Shown here: in pieces, positions 10,801 to 19,589 of the stretch
Layout of the letters: every line of letters begins with the position of its first letter
Numbering within the stretch: the stretch's first letter is position 1
Assembly: GCF_000523235.1 (NCBI RefSeq)
Contig: NZ_CP006850.1
Span: 3,472,001 to 3,536,000, forward strand
Length of the DNA: 64,000 bases
Source: Nocardia nova SH22a
Lineage (GTDB): Bacteria; Actinomycetota; Actinomycetes; Mycobacteriales; Mycobacteriaceae
Direction of reading: 5' to 3'
Made by a program: the position numbers and the translations under genes
The notes under the pieces: generated by a model
What the model was told of the DNA's origin: nothing
What the model saw: only the letters and a program-made list of their open reading frames with translations
Databases searched by the model: none

Positions 10801-13800
10801 GTCTGCGAGCGTCGATTTCCTTCCTGCCCAGCATATTTCCGCCCCCTTGCCTACCTCCCTGGAGAAGCGCGTGTCCACGCAACCGCAGTACCGTCTGTCC
10901 GCGCCCGGTGCGCTCGACAGCGCCCTGGTGCAGCATCTGCACACCCACCACCACTATCTGGAGGGGCAGCTCGAGCTGGCCCGGGATCTGGCCGGGGCAC
11001 TGCGCCACGGCCGGATCGACGAACATCTGGTGCGAGCCATCGAGGCCGTGAAGGACCACGGGCTGGCGATCAGCGAAAGCCACGCCCGCGCAGCCGATGT
11101 GGTGGCGCAGCTGGCCGAACTGGAAGCCGGGGCGAGCCCGGCGCGAACGCGAGGTGTTCCGGCCGCCGAGTCCGCCGCACCCGGAACAGACCGTCCCGCA
11201 GCCGCTTTCGCACTGGAATATTCTGCCCGGGCCCTGGCGGGTGACGAACCCGCGCTGGGACCGGCCGTGAACCATCCGGTGGCCGGTGGCAGCGTGATTG
11301 CCGACACCGCATCCACTTCGGCGGCGGAAGCCGTTGCCATGCAGAGTGTTCCGTCCGACCTGGGCTCCGAGCAGAGCCTTGCGGCCGAAGCAGGATCGGC
11401 GCAGAGCGTTCAGGCGGGCCCTTCCGCAGAGGTGTTGCGGCAGGCGTTGCGTGAAGTGGTGGCGGAGAAGACCGGTTATCCGGTGGAGATGGTCGATACC
11501 TCGATGGATCTGGAGGCGGATCTGGGTGTGGATTCGATCAAGCGGGTGCAGGTGATCGGTGCGTTGCAGGATCGGTTCCCGCAGGTGCCGGTGCTCGGCC
11601 CGGAACAGTTGGGCACCTTGCGCACCCTCGACCAGGTGGTCGCGGAGCTCGCGGAGGGAGTGGATACACCTGCGTCCGAGAATGTTTCGCCACCGGTGAC
11701 CGCGGTCGCGAGTGCGGCCGGTGCGGACGATGGCCCGGCTGCCGGAGGCCCGTCCGCGGAGGACTTGCGGCAGGCATTGCGTGAAGTGGTGGCGGAGAAG
11801 ACCGGCTATCCGGTGGAGATGGTCGATACCTCGATGGATCTGGAGGCGGATCTGGGTGTGGATTCGATCAAGCGGGTGCAGGTGATCGGTGCGTTGCAGG
11901 ATCGGTTCCCGCAGGTGCCGGTGCTCAGCCCGGAACAGTTGGGTACCTTGCGAACCCTGGATCAGGTGGTCGCCGAGCTGGCCGGGGGTGATGTCCACCC
12001 AAAAGCTGAGGCCGCGGCCGAGACGCCGCGGCATGTTGTCGAACTCGTCGAACTCCCGCCGGTGGACCTCGCGGTCGACCCCTACCGCCCCGGCGGGCAC
12101 GCTCTGCTCGTCCGCCTGGGCGAGGCCGCCGACATCGATTGCGCCGCCGTGGAAGAGCAGTTCCGGGCGCGCAGCTGGTCGGTGCGGTATGCCGACGGCC
12201 CCGAGGCGATCACCGGTGCCGGACCTGTCGACGCCTGCGTGGTGGTTGCCGGTGCGCCCACCGGAATCGAGGAGGCGCAGCGCGTTCTCACCGACGCGGT
12301 GCTGGTGGCCGGGCGGGTGCTGCCCCGGCTGCGGGCCGCGACCGGGCGCGGTGGATTCCTCACCCTCACCCGGCTGGACGGATGTCTGGGCCTGCGCGGT
12401 ACCGCGGAACCGGTGGCGGCGATGGTCGGCGGTATCGGGGGTGTCGTGAAAACCCTGGCCGCCGAACAACCCGCGCTGTTCTGCCGGGCGCTCGACATCG
12501 ACCCGGCGGTGCCGCCGGTGCGGCTGGCCGAACATGTTCTCGAGGAGCTGTGTGATGCGGCTTCGGATACGCCGGAGATCGGCATCGACGCCGCCGGAAT
12601 CCGCCGCACCGTGGTGCCGGGCCGACACGGTCCGGCGCGTGTCACCGAAACCGTCTCCGCCGCAGACGATTCGGGGGAGATCGTGCTCACCGAATCGGAT
12701 GTGCTGGTGGTGACCGGCGGCGCCCGGGGCGTCACCGCGACCTGTGTGCGTGAACTCGCGCGGGTGAGCGCCTGCCGGTTCGTGCTGCTGGGCCGCACCG
12801 CGCTGACATCCGAACCCGAATGGGCACAGGGGATTGCGGACGCGCGGCTGAAGGACGCGGCCGTGCGGGCACTGGCGGCGACCGGTGCCACGCCACGGAC
12901 GGTCGAACGCGAATGCGCGCACGTCCGGGCCGGGCGGGAGATCCGCGCGACATTCGGCGAACTCGGCGACCGCGCACATTATCTGGCCGTGGACGCGACC
13001 GACGCGGACGCGCTCGCCGAGGCGCTGGCGCCGTGGCGCGGCCGCATCACCGGTGTGGTGCACGGCGCGGGTGTGCTCGCGGACTCGTTGCTCGCCGACA
13101 AGACCGCCGAATCGGTGCGCCGGGTGCTGCGGCCCAAACTGGCCGGACTCGCCGCGGTGCTGGCCGCCGCCGGTGAGCCACGGGATCTGGTGCTGTTCAC
13201 CTCGGTGGCGGGACTGTTCGGCAATGCCGGGCAGGCCGACTACGCCGCCGCCAACGAGGCGCTGTGCCGGTTCGCGGTGAGCTGGAGTCAGCGGCATCCG
13301 CACAGCAGGGTCACCGCCATCGACTGGGGCGCCTGGGACGGCGGCATGGTGACACCCCAACTGCGCGAACACTTCCGCAGCCGCGGCATTCCGCTGCTCG
13401 CGCCCGCGGCGGGGGCGGCCGCCTTCACCGCCCAGTTCGGCACGGCCCGCCGACCGGAACCGGTGCTGCTGGTCGGCGCGGCCACCGCACTGTCGGCGGG
13501 TGAGTCGGAACCGGGTCCGATGCGGGTCCGGCGCGGGATCGCCGGACTCACCGGCGACCCGGTGATCGCGGCGCACCGCATCGGTGAACACATCGTGCTA
13601 CCGGCCACCTTCGGACTGGGCGGCCTGGTGAACCTCGCCGAGCGCACCCGGCCGGGCCGGACGGTGGTGGGGGCGCGCGACTTCCAGGTGCTCAAGGGCC
13701 TGGTCTTCGACCACCCGGTGCCCGCACTCGAATTCGAGCTGGAGCCGATCGACCCGGTCGACGGCCGGACGGCGGTGCGCGCCACCGCGTTCGCCGACGG

Positions 13801-14341
13801 CGCGGCCCGGTTCCGGGCGACGCTGCTCCTGGCAGACGGGCCGGAACCAGGCGGTAGACAACAGATTCCGGTCGGGACGCCGGAATCCGCCGACCGGATC
13901 TACCGGGACGCGATCCAGTTCCACGGTCCCGCACTACAGGGCGTGCGCACCATCCGCGCACAGAGCGACCGGGAACTCGTTCTCGAATGCCTCCTCTCCC
14001 CGAATCCCGAGGCCCCCAGCGGATTCGGTGGTCGCTTGCACGACCCGGTCCAAGCCGATCTGATTCTGCAATGTCCCCCGATCCTGGGCCACCGCCTGCT
14101 GGGCGCGGCCTGCCTGCCACTCGGTGTCGGCCGGGTCGACTACTACCGGCCGCTGCCGACCGGGGACCGGTTCCTCGTGGTGGCCGGTAACCCGCGCGCC
14201 GGGCGCCTGGACGCGCTGATCGACGCGACCGCACTGGCCACCGATGGCACGGTGCTGCAACGATTCTCGGATGTCACGGTGGTCACGACACCCGATCTGA
14301 CGGAAAAATTCCGATCTTCGGTGAGGCGGTGGACGGCATGA
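7814..14341 (+). CDS. PfaA-like iterative type I PKS/fatty acid synthase (KS-AT-ACP-ACP-KR-DH)
   Basis: A 2,175-residue multidomain synthase related to PfaA-type polyunsaturated-fatty-acid and secondary-lipid synthases. The ketosynthase (about 10-470) has its full triad: Cys211 in DAACAASLA, His346 in EAHATGT, His386 in IGHTKGAAG. The acyltransferase (about 565-870) has FAGQGSQ and Ser662 in GHSFGE. After an Ala/Ser-rich linker come two almost identical ACPs, with phosphopantetheine serines at 1241 and 1351 in GVDSIKR. A ketoreductase follows, with GGARGVT near 1632 and catalytic Ser1797, Tyr1810 and Asn1814. The C-terminus is a hotdog dehydratase-like domain (His1921 in AAHRIGEHIVLP). I chose the GTG at 7814 because the family N-terminus starts there, behind a GAGAGGA site. 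No enoyl reductase or thioesterase domain is present; PfaD and free hydrolases nearby could supply these. The chain length and product are unknown. Confidence 0.93.
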   Translation: MTDDRRLARDPIAIVGMSGLLPKARNHREYWQNIVDGVDCTDEVPPSRWQLDDYYDEDPAAPDKTYARHGAFVPDVDFDPLEFGLPPNQLEVTSTMQTLSLGVARDLLADAGATGSGWYDPARTGVVLGTTGPVPLMHPLAARLSTPVLKRAARSVGLTAADADAIADRFTAAFAPWEENSFPGLLANVVAGRVANRLGLGGMNCTVDAACAASLAAIRTAIAELRDGRADMMITGGVDTENTIFIYMCFSKVGALSHRGRISPFDAGADGTLLGEGISMLALRRLADARRDGNRIYAVIRGLGSSSDGRAKSIYAPVAAGQRVALDRAYADADCSPADIALIEAHATGTAVGDRTELTALKALLSEATTEPGLVALGSVKSQIGHTKGAAGSASVMKLALALHQKVLPGTINVDTPNPEIDSAAAPFYVNSRTRPWIRDPRRPVRRAAASAMGFGGTNFHLVLEEADDARPPLLHRTPRAHIWHASDVAGLIDAVRGTAGGDGGGIPDDHARIGFVSVDDEAAAELRTLAVDELIRNPDAPHWDHPEGVYFRAAALPERKVGALFAGQGSQYVDMGVAAALNNPPVGAAFDAADAAFADAGARLAGVVFPPPAFDEDTRARQENLLRRTEFAQPAIGALSAGQFDVLRACGLRADGCLGHSFGELTALWAAGALTDEDFYALARARGAAMTVAEGVEAGTMVAVGASRADVERVVADVADVWICNHNAPDQVVVGGGTGAVAAITAIFTEKGWVTRQLPVSGAFHTPYVGHAVESFGAAVAAVRIGAPAVPVYADTRGASYSADPQVNRATLTAQLSNPVEFHDALTAMRADGCTVFVEFGPKQVLTSLVRRTFGDEVIAIATDSGPIGNGDLSLKRAAVRLAVLGFDLRGINRYSAPDPDPARKPAMAVTISAPEYVPETRRAAYAAALAGGYQVSGADDSAAVSNGGVAAAARTFTGAAVARPEPESGADGNGSGTVTSATALANGADAADVTSASVDFLPAQHISAPLPTSLEKRVSTQPQYRLSAPGALDSALVQHLHTHHHYLEGQLELARDLAGALRHGRIDEHLVRAIEAVKDHGLAISESHARAADVVAQLAELEAGASPARTRGVPAAESAAPGTDRPAAAFALEYSARALAGDEPALGPAVNHPVAGGSVIADTASTSAAEAVAMQSVPSDLGSEQSLAAEAGSAQSVQAGPSAEVLRQALREVVAEKTGYPVEMVDTSMDLEADLGVDSIKRVQVIGALQDRFPQVPVLGPEQLGTLRTLDQVVAELAEGVDTPASENVSPPVTAVASAAGADDGPAAGGPSAEDLRQALREVVAEKTGYPVEMVDTSMDLEADLGVDSIKRVQVIGALQDRFPQVPVLSPEQLGTLRTLDQVVAELAGGDVHPKAEAAAETPRHVVELVELPPVDLAVDPYRPGGHALLVRLGEAADIDCAAVEEQFRARSWSVRYADGPEAITGAGPVDACVVVAGAPTGIEEAQRVLTDAVLVAGRVLPRLRAATGRGGFLTLTRLDGCLGLRGTAEPVAAMVGGIGGVVKTLAAEQPALFCRALDIDPAVPPVRLAEHVLEELCDAASDTPEIGIDAAGIRRTVVPGRHGPARVTETVSAADDSGEIVLTESDVLVVTGGARGVTATCVRELARVSACRFVLLGRTALTSEPEWAQGIADARLKDAAVRALAATGATPRTVERECAHVRAGREIRATFGELGDRAHYLAVDATDADALAEALAPWRGRITGVVHGAGVLADSLLADKTAESVRRVLRPKLAGLAAVLAAAGEPRDLVLFTSVAGLFGNAGQADYAAANEALCRFAVSWSQRHPHSRVTAIDWGAWDGGMVTPQLREHFRSRGIPLLAPAAGAAAFTAQFGTARRPEPVLLVGAATALSAGESEPGPMRVRRGIAGLTGDPVIAAHRIGEHIVLPATFGLGGLVNLAERTRPGRTVVGARDFQVLKGLVFDHPVPALEFELEPIDPVDGRTAVRATAFADGAARFRATLLLADGPEPGGRQQIPVGTPESADRIYRDAIQFHGPALQGVRTIRAQSDRELVLECLLSPNPEAPSGFGGRLHDPVQADLILQCPPILGHRLLGAACLPLGVGRVDYYRPLPTGDRFLVVAGNPRAGRLDALIDATALATDGTVLQRFSDVTVVTTPDLTEKFRSSVRRWTA
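11431..11985 (+). repeat. Near-identical direct repeat encoding the tandem ACP domains
   Basis: Two copies, 11431-11655 and 11761-11985, are offset by exactly 330 bp (110 codons). Between 11477 and 11596 the copies are identical over 120 bp, with scattered changes only toward the ends. The identity includes silent positions, which points to recent duplication or continuing gene conversion. The repeat uses more GAT, GGT, TTG and GTG codons than the flanking coding sequence. Confidence 0.95.
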
Positions 14342-16293
14342 CAGTGCTCGAATTCGACGGCGCGGCGTTCGATCCCGTGGGCGCGCGTGAACAGGTGGCG
14401 GTGCCGGCCACCGGATCTCGAGAGCCCGGCCTGCCCGCACCGTCGCCCCAGCCGGGAATACCGGACGCGACCGGGAATCCGGCGATCACCCGTGACTCCC
14501 CGGTGGCATCCGCCGCCGTCGCGGAAATCCGCGCCGGAGTGATCCGCGCGCACCACGCGATGCTCACCGCGCAGACGGCATGGCAACGCGAGCTGTGGCG
14601 GCGGGCCCGCGCCACCATAGCCACGGTCCCACCACCCGCGCCGGTGGCGGCGTACGCACCGGAAGGCGCGTTCAAACCGCTGGCCCGCACCGATCGGACC
14701 AGGCTGGACGCCGCTGCCCTGCGGCGGCTGGCCGACGGCGACGCGGGCGCGGTATTCGGACCGGCATATGAACGCAACGCCACCGGATCCGCGCGGCTGG
14801 CCTCCGGTGGTACACCGGCCCTGACCGAGGTGACCGCGATCGAGCTGTATGGCGGCACCGGAAACGGCCGCGTACTGGCCGGCTTCGACGGCGACCCGGG
14901 CGCCGCCGCCCGCGAGGCGGCGGAGGTGTTCGTGCTCTACACCGGTATGCCGCTGTGCCTTTCGGAGGCCGCGCTCACCGGTGAGGTGTCCGCCGCTACC
15001 GCCGGGCCGGGCGTCGGCACGGTCGAACTCGTGGTGGACGGCCTCGATCTGGTGCCGCGCCCGCACGTGCGAGCGCGGGCCTTCTTCGGGCCGGATACCG
15101 ATCCGGTCCGGGTCCAGGTGCGCGTGACCGAACCGCCCGGCGCCGATATCGGCCCCGGCGGCGCCGAACCCGGCGTGCTGCTCAACGAATTCCACATGGC
15201 GCAGCTGGCGCGCGGAGACCAGGCGATCGCCCTGGGGCCGGAGTTCGCGCCCTACACCGGCGTGCGGGCCACCCGGCTGCCCACCGGCGGGCTGTTGCTG
15301 GTGGATCGGGTGTCGCACTTCGACGGCGCGCGCGGTCGTCTCGAATCGGCCGCCTACGACACCGAATACGATTCGCCCGCCGACTCCTGGTACTACGGCG
15401 ACACCGCGAACGAGTCCATGCCGCACTTCGTGTACATGGAGACCTCACTGCAGGCCGCACTGCTCATGGGCTACTACGCCGGACCCACCCTGACCCAGCC
15501 CGGCACCACCCTGAGCCTGCGCAACCTCGGCGGCACCGCCACCGTGCTGCGCCGGGTCGACCTGCGGGACAAGACGATCCGCCAGTCCTCCCGGCTGCTG
15601 TCGACGACGATCCTGCCCGGCTCCTCACTGCAGACCTTCGACTACACCCTCAGCGTCGACGGCGCGCCGTTCTACCGAGGCGAAACCATGTTCGGCTACT
15701 TCAGCGACCAGGCGCTCGCCAATCAGACCGGGCTGGACGCCGGACGGTTCGTCCCGTCCTGGCTCGCCGAACACCCCGATGCCCCTGTCCGGGAGATCGA
15801 TGTGGCCGCCCGCCGCGCCGATCCGGCGGCCCCGGCCTGCGCCCGCCGCAGACTGGCGCTGATCGATCGGGTCGGGGTGGTCGACGGCGGCGGGGCCTAC
15901 GGTGCGGGGTATCTGCATTCGCGCCGTGCCATCGATCCGGCGGACTGGTTCTTCGCCCGGCACTTCCACCTCGACCCGGTGATCCCGGGATCGCTCGGCG
16001 TCGAATCGGTGATCCACGCCGTCCAGGAGTGGATGCTCGACGCCGGATTCGCCGCGGGCATGGCCGATCCGGTGTTCCGGATTCCGCCCGATATCGCGTT
16101 CAGCTGGCGCTATCGCGGCCAATTCCTGCCTGCCGACGGCACCGTCGAACTCGAGGCACACATCAAATCGGTGCATCGGACAGCGGGCGGCGCCACCGTG
16201 GTCGTGGACGGATCGCTGTGGAAACCGGGCCTGCGCATCTACGAACTGATCGACCTCGCGATCGAACTCGCCGACCGGAAGGATCTGTCGTGA
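14338..16293 (+). CDS. PfaC-like protein with two FabA-type dehydratase domains, lacking KS/CLF
   Basis: A 651-residue protein resembling the C-terminal dehydratase part of PfaC in PUFA synthases. The first FabA-like hotdog is recognisable from RLPTGGLLLVDRVSHFDG, MPHFVYMETSLQAAL and SLRNLGGTA. The second has the catalytic segment DWFFARHFHLDPVIPGSLG, with His542. The first 250 residues are not a ketosynthase or chain-length factor, unlike canonical PfaC; they contain a diverged, possibly hotdog-like stretch. The ATG at 14338 overlaps the PKS stop as ATGA, and the next gene begins at its own stop as GTGA, so the three synthase genes are translationally coupled. These domains would dehydrate or isomerise the beta-hydroxyacyl chain; double-bond positions cannot be predicted. 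Confidence 0.86.
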   Translation: MTVLEFDGAAFDPVGAREQVAVPATGSREPGLPAPSPQPGIPDATGNPAITRDSPVASAAVAEIRAGVIRAHHAMLTAQTAWQRELWRRARATIATVPPPAPVAAYAPEGAFKPLARTDRTRLDAAALRRLADGDAGAVFGPAYERNATGSARLASGGTPALTEVTAIELYGGTGNGRVLAGFDGDPGAAAREAAEVFVLYTGMPLCLSEAALTGEVSAATAGPGVGTVELVVDGLDLVPRPHVRARAFFGPDTDPVRVQVRVTEPPGADIGPGGAEPGVLLNEFHMAQLARGDQAIALGPEFAPYTGVRATRLPTGGLLLVDRVSHFDGARGRLESAAYDTEYDSPADSWYYGDTANESMPHFVYMETSLQAALLMGYYAGPTLTQPGTTLSLRNLGGTATVLRRVDLRDKTIRQSSRLLSTTILPGSSLQTFDYTLSVDGAPFYRGETMFGYFSDQALANQTGLDAGRFVPSWLAEHPDAPVREIDVAARRADPAAPACARRRLALIDRVGVVDGGGAYGAGYLHSRRAIDPADWFFARHFHLDPVIPGSLGVESVIHAVQEWMLDAGFAAGMADPVFRIPPDIAFSWRYRGQFLPADGTVELEAHIKSVHRTAGGATVVVDGSLWKPGLRIYELIDLAIELADRKDLS

Positions 16294-17855
16294 CCGCCAC
16301 CCGCACCCCGGTCGCCGAAACGCCCGACGACATCGCCGCCCTGCTGCTCGACCTGGACCGGCCGTGCTGGATCGTGCGGCACGACGGCCGGGTGGCCGCG
16401 ACCGCCGACGAGGAACTGGCCGCCCGCGGTCAGGTCCTGGCGGCGGTCGCACCACTGCCACCGGAGCAGTTGGGCGACAAGGGGTTCCGTGCCGCCCACG
16501 GTGTGCGGGCGGCGTATGCCGCGGGCGCGATGGCCAACGGGATCGCGTCGCCGGAACTGGTCGTCGCGATGGCCGAGGCGGGTTACCTCGCCGCCTACGG
16601 CGCGGCCGGGGTGGCACCGGCCGGTGTGGACGCCGCGCTGGCGCGGCTGTCGGCGAGGCTGCCGGGAAAGCCCTTCGCCTGCAATCTGATTCACAGCCCG
16701 TCCGAACCGGCCCTGGAACGGGCCATCGTGGATTCCTGTCTGCGGCACGAGGTCCGGTGCGTGGAGGCCTCGGCGTTCATGGACCTCACCGCCGAGGTCG
16801 TGCGCTACCGTGCCGCGGGACTGAGCGTCGATCGGCAGGGGCGCGTCGAGATCCGGAACCGGTTGATCGCCAAGGTGTCCCGGGTGGAGGTGGCCGAGCT
16901 GTTCCTTCGCCCGGCACCGCAGCGGCTGGTCCGGGCGCTGCTCGACGCCGGGCGCATCACCACCGGACAGGCCGATCTGGTGACCCGGGTGCCGATGGCC
17001 GACGACATCACCGCCGAGGCCGATTCGGGCGGTCACACCGACCGTCGTCCCCTGGTGGTGCTGCTGCCGGAACTGATCGCCGCGCGCGATCGCCTCGCGG
17101 TCACCGAGCCCGCCGCCGCGGCGGTGCGGATCGGCGCGGCGGGCGGCATCGGCACGCCCGATGCCGCGGCGGCCGCTTTCGCACTGGGCGCGGCCTATAT
17201 CGTCACCGGATCGGTCAATCAGGCCACCCGCGAGGCACAGCAGTGCGAGGCCACCAAACAGCTGCTGGCCACCGCGGAATTCGCCGACTGCGTGATGGCG
17301 CCGTCCTCGGACATGTTCGAACTCGGCGTCCAGGTGCAGGTGCTGCGGCGCGGGACCATGTTCGCCGCCCGCGCCCAGCGACTCCACGACCTCTACCGGA
17401 CCTACGACGGTATCGACGACCTCCCCGGTGCGGTGCGAAAGCAGCTGGAGGACAGCCTCTTCCGCCGTCCGCTGCCGACGGTGTGGCAGGACTGCGTCGC
17501 CTTCTTCACCGAACGCGATCCGGCACAGCTGGTTTCGGCGCGCGACGATCCGAAGGCGCGGATGGCACTGATCTTCCGCTGGTATCTGGGGCTGTCGTCG
17601 GGCTGGAGTATTCGTGGTGACGCCGAACGGGTGGCCGACTACCAGATCTGGTGCGGACCGGCGATGGGCGCGTTCAACACATGGGCGGCGGGCAGCTACC
17701 TCGCCGCACCCGGCAACCGCGCGGTGGCCGATATCGCGGGTCAGCTGATGACCGGCGCAGCCTATCTCACCCGCATCGCGCAGTTGCGCAGCGCCGGTGT
17801 GCGGCTTCCTACCGCCCTCGGCCGGTACACGCCCAGCCCGATGCAGCGGTCATGA
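16290..17855 (+). CDS. pfaD: PfaD-family enoyl reductase (nitronate-monooxygenase fold)
   Basis: A 521-residue FMN-dependent enoyl reductase of the PfaD family, the trans-acting partner of PUFA and secondary-lipid synthases. The TIM-barrel features are clear: GIASPELVVAMAEAGYLAAYGAAG near residue 90 (shown here as its family hallmark), FACNLIHSP, IGAAGGIGTPDAAAAAF and GAAYIVTGSVNQ. The C-terminal PfaD extension is also present (FRWYLGLSSGW, YQIWCGPAMGAFNTW). The GTG start overlaps the PfaC-like stop. Its 3' end overlaps the convergent thioesterase gene by 6 bp, so no terminator separates the two arms. This gene is the strongest single marker that the cluster is Pfa-related rather than an ordinary modular PKS. 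Confidence 0.95.
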   Translation: MTATRTPVAETPDDIAALLLDLDRPCWIVRHDGRVAATADEELAARGQVLAAVAPLPPEQLGDKGFRAAHGVRAAYAAGAMANGIASPELVVAMAEAGYLAAYGAAGVAPAGVDAALARLSARLPGKPFACNLIHSPSEPALERAIVDSCLRHEVRCVEASAFMDLTAEVVRYRAAGLSVDRQGRVEIRNRLIAKVSRVEVAELFLRPAPQRLVRALLDAGRITTGQADLVTRVPMADDITAEADSGGHTDRRPLVVLLPELIAARDRLAVTEPAAAAVRIGAAGGIGTPDAAAAAFALGAAYIVTGSVNQATREAQQCEATKQLLATAEFADCVMAPSSDMFELGVQVQVLRRGTMFAARAQRLHDLYRTYDGIDDLPGAVRKQLEDSLFRRPLPTVWQDCVAFFTERDPAQLVSARDDPKARMALIFRWYLGLSSGWSIRGDAERVADYQIWCGPAMGAFNTWAAGSYLAAPGNRAVADIAGQLMTGAAYLTRIAQLRSAGVRLPTALGRYTPSPMQRS

Positions 17856-18296
17856 CTTGCTCAGGTCGATATTGCGCATGGTCACCAAGGCGGTGGCGCA
17901 CAGGCGTTCCGAATCACCCGTGGCCGCGTACACATCGGCGGCGGCCACGGTGATCGTCGTACTCGCCTTCACCACCCGGCCACGGGCGATCACGCGCTCG
18001 CCCTTGGCCGGGGCCACGATCTTCACCGTGTAATCGATGGTCATATTGACCCAGCCGGGCGGCAGCAGGGTGCCGGCGGCGGAGCCACCCGCGAAATCGG
18101 CGAGCATACCCAGCACCCCGCCCTGGAAGAAGCCGTTGTGTTCGGTGAGCTCCGGGCGGTAGGGCTGGACGATCTCGGCGGTGCCCGGGGTGAGGGCCCC
18201 GAATGCGAAGCCGAGGTGGCGGGCGGCTGGCATCGTCGTCACCGCGGCCTCGACCAGGGCCGCGAAATCCGGATTCGGTGCGGAGGGGCTGGTCAT
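17850..18296 (-). CDS. PaaI-type hotdog acyl-CoA thioesterase
   Basis: A 148-residue single-hotdog thioesterase. The HNGFFQGGVLGMLADFAGG segment, near residue 53, is the family's catalytic loop and helix. It is the last gene of the minus-strand arm, 51 bp after the P450, and its stop overlaps the convergent pfaD end. It may hydrolyse acyl-CoA or acyl-ACP products of the neighbouring synthase; the substrate is inferred from context only. Confidence 0.87.
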   Translation of the reverse strand: MTSPSAPNPDFAALVEAAVTTMPAARHLGFAFGALTPGTAEIVQPYRPELTEHNGFFQGGVLGMLADFAGGSAAGTLLPPGWVNMTIDYTVKIVAPAKGERVIARGRVVKASTTITVAAADVYAATGDSERLCATALVTMRNIDLSKS

Positions 18297-18347
18297 TCGA
18301 GGATCCTCTCGGTCGGTGTGGTGGGAATTGCGGTGTGGCGGATCGGT

Positions 18348-19589
18348 TCAGCTTCTGTGATCCACGGCCACCGGCAGCCGCGACAGTCCGCGGACGATGA
18401 AACTGTGCTCCTGCCAGTCCAGCCGATCCGGTTCGCGCAGTGCCAGCGCGGCCGGTCCGGCGAACAGGATCTCGAAGGCCACCCGCGCCTGCAACACGGC
18501 CAGCGCGGCGCCGAGACAGCCGTGCATACCGTGACCGAAGGCCAGATGGCCGGGGGCGGCGCGGGTGATGTCGAAGGTGCCGGGATCGGCGAACGTGTCG
18601 GGATCGTGGTGGGCCGCGCCCAGGCACAGCAGCACCTGATCACCGGCCGCGATCGGTTGCCCGGCGATCTGCGTGTCGCGGGTGGCCAGGCGTTTGGTCA
18701 GCTGCAGCGGGGCGTCGAAACGCAATGCCTCCTCGACCGCGCCCAGCACCAGATCCGGTCGCGTGCGCAGCAATCGCTGCTGTCCGGGATGGCCGAGCAA
18801 CGCCAGCACTCCGTTGCCGATGAGCGATGTGGTGGTCTCGTTCCCGGCGACGAAACACATGATGCACACGAACAGCAGTTCCTCGTCGCCGAGCCGGTCG
18901 CCGTTGGCCAGCCGGGCGGCGAGAAGTCCGCTGATCAGATCGTCGCCGGGGCGAGCGCGGCGGGCGGCGACCACCTCCTCGAGCACCGCGACGAAATCCG
19001 CGACCACCGCGACCACCCGATCGAAGTCCGCGGGGCGCATCAGCCCGGGTTCGAGCAGGAACCGGATGTCGTGGGTCCACCGCGCGATCGGCGCACGCAA
19101 CTCCGGCGCCAAGCCCAGCCAGTCGCACAGCACCCGCACCGGCAGCGGCCGCGCGAAATCGGCGATCACGTCCATGCCGCCGTCGTCCCAGGCCCGCTGG
19201 GCCAGCGCGGTGGCGGTCTCGGTGATGTGCGGGCGCAGGGCCCGCACCGAGCTCGCCGTGAACGCGCGGTTGACCAGTGCGCGCAGCCTGGCGTGGTCGG
19301 GATTGTCGGTGAATACCAGCGACTTCCGGCCCAGCCGCTCGATCCGCCCGATATCACCGGCGCCCATCCGCCGCGCCTGGTCGCTCATCAGCCGGGGGAT
19401 CAGCGCGGCACTGTAGCTCTTGTCGGCCAGTACGGCGCGGATATCGGCGTGCCTGGTCAGCACCCACATGCCCAAAGTGCGGTGCACCGGGCTCGTCTCC
19501 CGCAACGCCCGATACATCGGGTACGGGTCACGGCGGAACTCCGCGGAGAACGGCTTGAACCGCACCGCGGCCGATCGCGCCCCGGTCAC
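18348..19589 (-). CDS. Cytochrome P450
   Basis: A 413-residue soluble bacterial P450. The I-helix oxygen-binding motif AGNETTT is at 248-254, the ExxR motif EALR at 287-290, and the heme loop FGHGMHGCLG has the thiolate Cys358. I chose the GTG at 19589 because it overlaps the methyltransferase stop as GTGA and gives a normal P450 N-terminus. The coupling to an ACP and a methyltransferase suggests it oxidises a carrier-bound or freshly released acyl chain, which is inference. The ferredoxin-fused reductase at 29641 is a candidate redox partner. Confidence 0.93.
   Translation of the reverse strand: MTGARSAAVRFKPFSAEFRRDPYPMYRALRETSPVHRTLGMWVLTRHADIRAVLADKSYSAALIPRLMSDQARRMGAGDIGRIERLGRKSLVFTDNPDHARLRALVNRAFTASSVRALRPHITETATALAQRAWDDGGMDVIADFARPLPVRVLCDWLGLAPELRAPIARWTHDIRFLLEPGLMRPADFDRVVAVVADFVAVLEEVVAARRARPGDDLISGLLAARLANGDRLGDEELLFVCIMCFVAGNETTTSLIGNGVLALLGHPGQQRLLRTRPDLVLGAVEEALRFDAPLQLTKRLATRDTQIAGQPIAAGDQVLLCLGAAHHDPDTFADPGTFDITRAAPGHLAFGHGMHGCLGAALAVLQARVAFEILFAGPAALALREPDRLDWQEHSFIVRGLSRLPVAVDHRS

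Noticed and set aside
8819..13591. A very long open frame on the minus strand opposite the PKS
   Set aside because: High GC makes stop codons rare in antisense frames. The translation is Arg/His/Gly-rich with no domain, while the plus strand encodes an intact megasynthase.
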